Part shown: one piece after another, positions 55,988-64,000 of the stretch
How the letters are laid out: the number at the start of each line of letters is the position of its first letter
How positions within the stretch are numbered: position 1 is the stretch's first letter
NCBI GenBank assembly: GCA_003439945.1
Contig: QVRM01004009.1
Coordinates: forward strand, 45,423 to 109,422
Direction: 5' to 3'
DNA from: Dermanyssus gallinae
Lineage: Eukaryota > Arthropoda > Arachnida > Mesostigmata > Dermanyssidae
Length of the DNA stretch: 64,000 nt
Made by a program: the position numbers and the translations under genes
The notes under the pieces: model-generated
The model's input: the letters and a program-made list of their open reading frames with translations, nothing else
Databases searched by the model: none
Told to the model about the DNA's origin: nothing

Positions 55988-56172
55988 TATGCTTTATGTA
56001 CTTTACATAGTGCTTACGATTTTTTTCATGAGAGACAGTCAGTAACAAGCACTTTGCCAGAGACGAGGCACTCCCCAAAAAGCGACAGTAACGAGCAATT
56101 GTTTTTGCGGAGATACATTAAATGTGTGTGTGAGCCGTTACGAAGTATGTAAGAAATACACAAATTAATCAA

Positions 56173-56680
<508 letters not shown>

Positions 56681-56684
56681 AAGA

Positions 56685-57135
56685 CGCCCAACAGCATGGC
56701 TTTACAAAGGGACGTTTTACAAGTACTCAACCACTCGAGGTTGCTCACAACTGGTCCCTAGCGCGTAATATTAGGTGGTATATCCATACAATGTACTTCG
56801 ATTTCTTTCAAGTTTTCGATCATAACATATCATCGGTGACTATTTCAGCGGATTAGGGCTTAAAACAACGGCGTGGGATCACACCTGCTTCCAAAGCCCG
56901 ACCTTCAAAATTAACGTATGCGAATTCCCCTCCCGCTTTCTCCCCTCGGAGTCCTGCAAAGATCGTGCTTACGACGTTACAAAAGCTGAATATCTCATTT
57001 AAGCTAAATGTTAATGGCATATACATGTGTCTTAATGCGTCTATTCGTGATAGTATTGTAGAGCTTCAATAAGCAATCGGCGCTGTCATGGACTGGGCCC
57101 AAACACATAGAATAGAGCTATCAAAACTAAAATGT
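56685..57135 (+). pseudogene. CR1-like LINE reverse transcriptase remnant
   Basis: In shifting frames: QHGFTKGRFTSTQPLEVAHN (56695-56750), IHTMYFDFFQVFDHN (motif A, 56785-56830), a degenerate motif B region with many changes, then AIGAVMDWAQTHRIELSKLK (57075-57130), the thumb-proximal part of CR1/Jockey-type RTs. The (F/Y)ADD motif is not visible. It is a heavily decayed relic of a third or fourth LINE lineage in this window. Confidence 0.7.
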
Positions 57136-58000
57136 GCTGCCTTAAAAACAAAACAAAATTTAACTACACGCTTGTAATGGCGGAAGCGATACCTGAGGTC
57201 TGCACACGCAAGGGCGCTAGTGTCACTTTCGGTAGCCAAATGAAATTTCGCCAAAATAACATCCATGGAATTCGGGATAGCCTCGGCGTTCATGCGCGCA
57301 CAAATCGAGCTTACTCATCGGGAGTTTTTTTATGATGAAAACCTTGGTAGGGCTCTACGAACTGACACACATGCCGTTAATTTCGTTAACAAACCCGCAA
57401 TATAAAAGCAACAAATTGAAAAATATAGAACGAGTACGGGTGTGTCTGTCTACTGGCTACTCATACACCAATAAACCCCGGCATCGGATAAACTAAGAGA
57501 GCTGCTGCAGAGACTAAGTGAAAACTATCTTTAGGTCAACGTCGCAAAATGCCTGCCTATGCAGTCTTCCAAAGCATACTGCCGATTCTGTAGAATCGGA
57601 CGAGGTCAGGATGGTTTCCTGCGAAATGCACTGTTCAAAGCAACCCGCGTCGCTAAAATGATAAATGATAGCGAGGCTGCAGCAGACCGTCACCACAGCT
57701 ATAGCTGATGTCTGAAGCTCTGAATTGTCGGTGGAGGAGGGCTCGTTGTTTTGAGGATAGTATAGTGATCCCAAAATCATTGCAAAGGGAGTTATTGACC
57801 GAAGTAAATTCAGCACATTTCGATATAGTGAAGATGAAGGCAGTCGCGCGGCGACATTTCTTGTGACCGGGCATCGACCGAGAGCTCGAAGAGGCAGCTG
57901 AAAGGTGCGTAATTTTTCTAGGGACCGCAAACGAACCCGCGCGGGCTCCAATACAACTATGAACATTTATTAAAAACCTCGTGACAACGCGTACGTATCG
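57136..58000. other. No recognisable gene
   Basis: Overlapping minus frames at 57514-57966 and 57653-58057 are open but have no domain I recognise. Confidence 0.4.
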
Positions 58001-58004
58001 ACGA

Positions 58005-58490
58005 TACAGGTACAATTGATGGCTCCTGGTACTTGAAGGTAGTTGATGTCTTTCCAAAATGGGTCAAGGTGTTCATAGTGAGCTCAACTTTGACCAAGAC
58101 GACGACAATTAAATTGGATGAACTATTGCCAGATACGGCTAACCCGGCCATCTGGTGTTAGACAACATGGCCGGATTTCGCAGCTATGTGAAAAAAACGA
58201 GAAATTGCACACTGTTTATCGATCCCATATCACCATACTACCAGCGGACAGTCTAGAAAGTGGAGAAGGTCTTGAAGGTGATCGGCGATCCCGAAAGGCG
58301 GCCTCTCGAGTTCAATTGATTTTCCTGCTACAAATGAGGAACTAGCTATCGGAGGCAACTGAACGTAGTCCGACGGAAGGACTCTTTCTTAGAAGGTTAC
58401 TTAAACACCGCCTAGCGCAGCTGAACGAGCATGAAAAAAATGGGCAGGAGGCTGGGGTCCGAGTGCCCAAGGGGAACTAAAAATGGTCAG
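58005..58490 (+). pseudogene. Gypsy-type integrase remnant
   Basis: Translation in shifting frames: GSWYLKVVDVFPKWVKVF (first catalytic Asp of the DDE integrase core in VVDxFSKW), SSTLTKTTTIKLDELLP, DNxPDF in degraded form (TTWPDFAAM), then SIPYHHTTSGQ (SAPYHPATNGQ in Gypsy elements, whose third catalytic residue follows). After that RSPTEGLFLRRLLKHRLAQL matches the downstream RTPxELLxGRxLRTxL stretch. Several stops and shifts. It is a relic of an LTR retrotransposon pol gene; the rest of pol and the LTRs are not seen nearby. Confidence 0.75.
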
Positions 58491-58999
58491 TGGAAACGGT
58501 TCAGAGGGTTCTTAGAGTTAAACTATAGAGAACGGAATGGAGCGGCAGAGACAGACGGGGCCACAGCACACTGTGACTTGCACAAATCGCTGCGACCGTA
58601 GAAGTAGGTCGACTACTAGCTGTTGGCTTGTTATGACTGCAAGGCGAAGCAAAATGCATTATCTGGCTAGTGTCCTGGACTGCGGTGCTCGACAAACAAC
58701 CACTGCGGGCCCACTATCTTAGGCCGTGCGAACACAGAGGCGGCAGTTATCATAATGAGTAAACAATAAAGAAAAGCCAAGAAGATGATATTTTTTTCCG
58801 GGTGCAGACAGTCGACGATTTTGTTTTTACGCTTCGACAACTACATTTTAGACGCTCGTAATGGGCTAAGTTGCCTGTGGCACGATATCGTCTAAATGCA
58901 TCTATCGTCATCGCGTTCTCGTACTGCAATTAGATAGGCTTTCTCCAGCAGAGGTATGTAGCAGCAAGGCAATGACAACCACGTGCAACAAATTCAACC

Positions 59000-59110
59000 A
59001 GCACGGCCAGGGCTCGAACTAGCGATGTTTTGCTAACCGTGGTTGGCAAACATGGCAACGCCCCGTTTTGAACGGTGCGTTAGCCGCCTAAGCCACCGCC
59101 ACTACAAAGT
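59000..59110 (-). mobile_element. tRNA-derived SINE-like sequence
   Basis: Minus strand: GTAGTGGCGGTGGCTTAGGC (box A), then a long variable part, and CGCTAGTTCGAGCCCTGGCC (box B). Box spacing is larger than in a tRNA, and the ends do not pair. Confidence 0.5.
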
Positions 59111-59941
59111 TACAAAGAGTTACCGTCGGTGTGGTCATTGGTCGGCCTATGGATGAGCTAGGCACAGCAAGTGCGCAAGCGCATATAACAGGTAGCACGC
59201 CGTTGTTATGTTGCACGTAATCTATCGGTTCTTCCGAAAATGTGCAAGTATTAGAGATAAATAGACCATAGTATTTTTTAAACAGGTGATACGCGAAAAC
59301 AAGCCTCATTTAAATTTGTTATCCTACCGAACAATCTCCGCAATGGCGGATTAGTATAACTGCCGGAAGATGTACGCGTTCATATTGTGCACAATTAGTA
59401 TGCTTAGAGAAACGCAACAGAGGCACGAGACAACCGTGGCTGTTAGCTACATCAACACAAGATCTCAAGCATAGACCCACAGATCTCGTTGTTTGTCGTT
59501 TGTTTTAAAGTGTTACTATGTGCTGTATTGGTATTGTAAGAATTGCATTGGTCTGTGAGTCTGTATAACTAAGTCGGCAGTGAAGATCCTCAATTTCCAA
59601 CTTAACCTTCATATTAGGTGGGTGTGGACATTTTAGTGAAAATATCTATTACGTGCACAACAACAGAGGCTACATAAACGTCGAACAGGCGATCGAAATT
59701 CATCTTTGCTTGTCACATATGTAAATAGAAAAACCTAGAAGTAGTACTATCTAGCAGAAAGCTCTGGACTCCTGTTACTGCTGCAAAAACTGCGGTCCAT
59801 TCGTCTGCACGGTCTATCTATACGTATATGGGGCAACAGGGCAAATTCTGAAGTATACGTTCCCACGGAGAGTAACCCTCCAACTCAATGAAAGCTTGAC
59901 GCTAGTAGACTAAACATTTCCGTAGATAAAGCGTCTTATTG

Positions 59942-60001
<60 letters not shown>

Positions 60002-63000
60002 CTTCCTAAATCGTATGTGTTTATTTTAAGGTTTGGTAAAACTCGGCAAAAAATATTTTTTTTCAATGAAAGGAGGGGGCGAAAACGTTTTGTTTAGGAG
60101 TGAGAATGCAATTTATAAAAGATGGTATTCAGTGGTTGTTTTTCCTACATAGTTGTAGAAAAACTACGATTGTGGTAGAACCAGTCAACGCATGAAGGAA
60201 ACGATCATACCAGCGTGTTCGGCGGAAATAAGTGGCACCAGCTCTTTGCATAAGTGGCACTAGATCGGACTAGCAAAAAGCAAATAGCCAGTTTAAGGAA
60301 AGTCATAAAAAGTCGATATGTTCTTATGTCTTACGTTAAAGCTTTGGCGTGCAGAGCCGTAAAATATTGCTATTACGGGTTAAATTACGTTCCTTAACCA
60401 GGATATTCGCTTTTTGCTAGCTTGCGTCGTCATTTAGATTATGCATCATTTTCCGCCGAACACGTTGATATAATCAGATGTTAGCCTTGCGAAAATTGCT
60501 CAAAACGTTGTGTAGAGTTTAACCTAGACGATGTGCCAAAATCTGAAATTATTTTTGTGCTAGAGCGTGACGCCCTTAAATCCACCCCTGTGCTAGAAGC
60601 TTGCTAAAGGGTCCTACATTGTAGACTATTTTTGTTAATCTTTATATATTCCATTTAGCTGGGCTGAGTATAGTCATACCACTAGAGAAGGTGCATATTG
60701 GGTTATAATAGCGATTAGACCGGGAAGGTAAAATGTTGATTCGAAAAGCTGATTAATCGTTAACAAAGTGGTATAAAAAAACATGTTTTAAGATATTGTG
60801 TTTAGATCTAGACCACCCTTCGTCCCTTAGAGACGACGAACATAAAATACTATTTTTATCGATTAAAATCGATTGGGTCACACAGCTTTTGTCGGCGGTA
60901 TTTGGGGCGCGGAGACCAAGTTTGGGCCGTATATTATCGAATGTATGTCCTGCTGTACGAGAGGGTGTATCAGTATTGGAAAAGAAAAGTAGTCTGACTC
61001 TGCAAACTTTGCTTTTGGGCCCGCCAAAGTGAGAGCGACGAGTCTTCTTAATCCACGACGAACTCGGTCCAACCGTACGTTTCAAGCACGCCGTCTTACG
61101 TGGCTTCAAGGTTTCTCGTGGACGTGATGTTGCGACTCCGCTGGCTGTAGCTATTGATTGCTGTGTGTGCTACAGTAAAACATCGTACCCGCAATATGCT
61201 GGACTTTAAATATTGCTGTTGTAGTAGTCTTTCGTTGTTGTTGTTGCTGTCACAAATGTTTCCACTACGTGCGAAATCGTGTCAGGAAAGATTCATGAAA
61301 TTGCGTTCCATAGATCAATTTATTCAGAGTCTATCACGTTTATGTACGAAAGTATTATGGCAAGTATCTGTGCTTCATCAATGTGCTTATGAGCGCATGT
61401 GTTCCGCGCTGAGTAGTGGTCTTGATCTCTGCTCTGTGCTGCTCTCCCAACGTAATAGAATTGTGCACGCAACTAATTACGCGCATTGTCGTGGAATGTC
61501 AATTAAGCACACCCACTCTCGGAACGCTCGTTAGTCACGTGCACTGACGCACACAGCAGAAGCCGGCGCACATACAAGGCAACTCTATATGAGCAACTAG
61601 AGTGATAGAGCCTAACAGCGACATATAACATAGACACACAAAACAATTATTAGCTGCAGCATATAGAAACATACAACCATGTTGCATATATTGTAAATAA
61701 CTGAAAATGGCATATATAAATTATACATTATTATCTCATAAAAGGGGCTCCGAACAAGCTATGTGCTTAATGGAGCTTGAAATTGATGTGTGCAATTATC
61801 GTACGAGAAATATACAAACAGTTCAAACAGTTGAAGTAGCGCCAGGTATTAGCATCAGACTAAAGCGAGCGAGAGAGAACAAGTTAGAGAAACAAATTGC
61901 CGATTCATCTAAATTTAAAGGACGCATTTGCTCGAATTTTTACGTTTGTATGTATGTGTTGCAAGGCTGGTATAGCAACGCTATAGAGGCATTGGGGCGG
62001 AAAGCGGGGCAGCGCAGCAAAGAGTAGTTTAATAATTGTAGTAGACAACAGCAACAATATCCGTGTTATAATGGCCACCAACAATCACCGCAATATCAAG
62101 GATAATACCTCCAAGGACAATAAGGCCACCACAACTAGCAACAGCAATAACAACCCACGATTGCCCTCAAAAGTTTGCTTGAGGGTAAAAGATCAACAGG
62201 CTCATCTAGCAACCGAGCCTACTCGGACGGCTGTGCATAATGAGTTAGACGTGCAGCTCAAGCGGATTAGACGACGAATCATGGCACGATCACGATAAAG
62301 GAGCTTAGCGATAGAGCCGGCGTCGGTTTCCTATCCCCCTCTGAGCCCGTCCATGCTTGATTAATGTCTGCGTGCAATACGACGACTAGAGAACCACCGG
62401 TCACAGGCCGTCCTATAATGGCTTCTTGGCAGCAGCAGCAGCTCCCTTTATAACCCACTGCGAAACTGCTACTACCACGCCACCTAATAGAAAATGTTTT
62501 AAGGCAAAGCGTTACATCTATATTAAAACCGTTGAGTCGGCCGAGAAAGTCGCCCTCGACAATCGAGAAGGAAGCCTGCTTAGGTATGTGTGTACTATAG
62601 ACTTGATCGACATAGTAGCTATGTCGAAATTCGGTTGGTTGTGGTGTATATTGCATTAAACCAAAACAACTAGTGGATGTCAAGCGTTCACGATGGAAAC
62701 TAAGGCAAAGCTAAATAAGTATGCCTGTCTGTAGAACTTTTCCTGACCGCTCCCACCCCTTACCGTCCCATCATGCTTTTAACCAATTTTATCGAAAGAG
62801 TTTGCGACCAGTTGCTCAATCAGAGCCACGGGATAGCCAAACGCTAGGTAGCGCCTGGAAGTGGACGTGCAAATAGGAGACGTTCCCGCATTGATGTAAA
62901 CGGAAAAGTTACTGACGTTCTCCTGTGACGGCGCTTTAAGGCTCCAAAGCAGCCCCTAAAGAATGGATTGTTATTAAGATAGTTGTATGGCTTAGGCTTT

Positions 63001-63095
63001 GTTTTGATCATATATATATATATATATATTTTGCTCTTTTATTTCTTTTTCGAGTTGAGTACCTAGCTGGGCATTTTTTGTACATCAATTCATAT
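59111..63095. other. No recognisable gene
   Basis: (TA)n at 59945-59998 and 63010-63030. Open frames of up to 134 codons (for example 61154-61534, 61707-62027, 62279-62683 minus) have no domain I recognise; 62071-62298 is Asn/Thr low complexity. Confidence 0.4.
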
Positions 63096-63649
63096 TGTAA
63101 CGAAGTTACTGTGTACGCATCATAGCGCAATTAAAATACGTCCTAACCGACCACGTCCAGCGGCTACAGCGCCCGCGCCACTCAACGTACACAACGTTCA
63201 CCGACCGATACATGTCTCAACCGAACAAGACATGTCTCAACCAGCAAGCAGAGAACAGCCACAGCCTTTCGCGCCGAAACCCCAACGTCCTCCGCCGTCT
63301 AAACGATCATCGGCCGACATCGGGAGAGGGTCAACCTATGATCGGCAGTCCAAGTCAAACAGTCACTTAACCTGTATTCCTATACGAAACAAACACAAAC
63401 TGCTGTATATTCGACCGATTTGAGAGCGGGTTCTAACACCCTTTGGGGTGTCAGCACGCCGCGGTGCCTCGTGAACCAATAAATAGACCGAGCAGCATGG
63501 CTTAATCACCATCCGCTGCTCGGCTGTGCTTTGCATTAGACCTTATGCTGCGTGTCGTCATTCATCGTTCCTGAGTCCCTCGGGCTGCAGTACCCGTCCA
63601 GATGAGTCTAAATCCCCAAGCTGACTTAGCGTAACACAACAACGTTACA
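63096..63649 (+). mobile_element. Complete LTR of an LTR retrotransposon
   Basis: 554 bases starting TGTAACGAAGTTAC and ending AACAACGTTACA: TG...CA ends within an inverted repeat TGTAACG/CGTTACA. An AATAAA polyadenylation signal is at 63478-63483. A 14-base direct repeat GACATGTCTCAACC lies near 63210-63245. A primer binding site follows two bases after the end. The element continues to the right edge, so this is the 5' LTR. Confidence 0.8.
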
Positions 63650-63651
63650 TT

Positions 63652-63667
63652 TGGTAGCGATGCGGTG
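63652..63667 (+). promoter_or_regulatory. Primer binding site for reverse transcription
   Basis: TGGTAGCGATGCGG begins with TGG, the complement of tRNA CCA-3'. It shares TGGTAGC with the complement of animal initiator tRNA-Met 3' ends, so an initiator-Met primer is possible; the match weakens after seven bases. Confidence 0.6.
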
Positions 63668-64000
63668 AGCAACGTTACAATATTACAATTCTGTGTAAGT
63701 AAACGTGTTAACTTTCAGTCTAGAACAGCCCTGGTGTGCACTATTTGGCAGCGGCGTACCAAGTCGGAGGCCAACACATATTCTTGCAGTGGCATTATCC
63801 AATAAGGTTCCTAATGATGCACTGGGTAGGGCGTGTAGTCAATCGCTTGCATGTTTTGCGGAGGCTGCCCTAAGTCTTGATTTCGCATGGAGGTGAATTC
63901 GAGATGGCCGGATTCGTCAAGAAGCTCGCAGACCCTGTCGGAAACCTGATGGGTTTTGATATATATATTTCACCGTGAACACAATTTAACAGAGATGAGT
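63668..64000 (+). mobile_element. Leader and possible gag start of the LTR retrotransposon
   Basis: About 240 bases of leader precede ATG at 63904, which opens MAGFVKKLADPVGNLMGFD and then runs into a short TATATATAT tract and a TGA at about 63976. Whether this is the gag start, and already broken, cannot be judged inside the window. Confidence 0.35.

Noticed and set aside
61154..62298. Plus-strand open frames of 126, 106 and 75 codons as host exons
   Set aside because: No domain, no convincing splice signals and low-complexity Asn/Thr composition in the last one.

Overview
This looks like repeat-rich intergenic (or intronic) DNA from an animal nuclear genome, most likely an arthropod. I see no intact host gene, no operon structure, no CRISPR array, no rRNA and no true tRNA gene. 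The arthropod inference rests on a decayed animal-type histone H2B, several R1-clade LINEs, an R2-clade LINE with restriction-like endonuclease, a mariner remnant, tRNA-derived SINEs and many (TA)n, (ATT)n and (GTT)n microsatellites. The species cannot be fixed from sequence alone.

Layout. 1-8.3 kb: perfect hairpin, LINE 3' end with (ATT)n, 5'-truncated H2B pseudogene, mariner remnant, SINE-like repeat, R1-type 3' end, then four alternately oriented fragments of one LINE family (called family E). 8.3-22 kb: mostly unrecognised sequence with an R1-like reverse transcriptase remnant (13.4-14.4 kb), a TIR repeat, a GC-rich block, SINEs (one with a clear target-site duplication) and a decayed R1-type RT on the minus strand (20.2-21.4 kb). 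22.28-26.58 kb: an R1-clade LINE (element A) bounded by a 12-bp duplication and lacking its catalytic palm. 27.6-28.4 kb: a cluster of tRNA-derived SINEs. 31.4-34.7 kb: a nearly full-length but frameshifted R2-clade LINE (element D) lying between two (TA)n tracts, not in rDNA. 34.96-35.81 kb: a large inverted repeat made of two copies of a short TIR element. 39.4-45.4 kb: two related APE-type LINEs (B minus, C plus), each with a 13-bp duplication. 47.4-52.5 kb: element E, a LINE with a gag-like zinc-knuckle ORF1 followed 46 bp later by an ORF2 with N-terminal C2H2 finger, YLDD reverse transcriptase and C-terminal restriction-like endonuclease; both ORFs lie between matching 11-bp repeats. 56-58.5 kb: CR1-like RT and Gypsy integrase remnants. 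63.1 kb to the right edge: a complete LTR followed by a primer binding site, so an LTR retrotransposon runs off the window.

Most promising item: element E. Restriction-like-endonuclease LINEs usually have one ORF; here a CCHC ORF1 of the kind normally paired with APE-type LINEs is joined to an REL-type ORF2, and the flanking duplication argues that they moved as one unit. Its relatives (6.1-8.3 kb and 0.97 kb) share an (ATT)n end.

Limits: all homology calls are by eye from conserved motifs; boundaries of decayed pieces are approximate, commonly within 20-50 bases.
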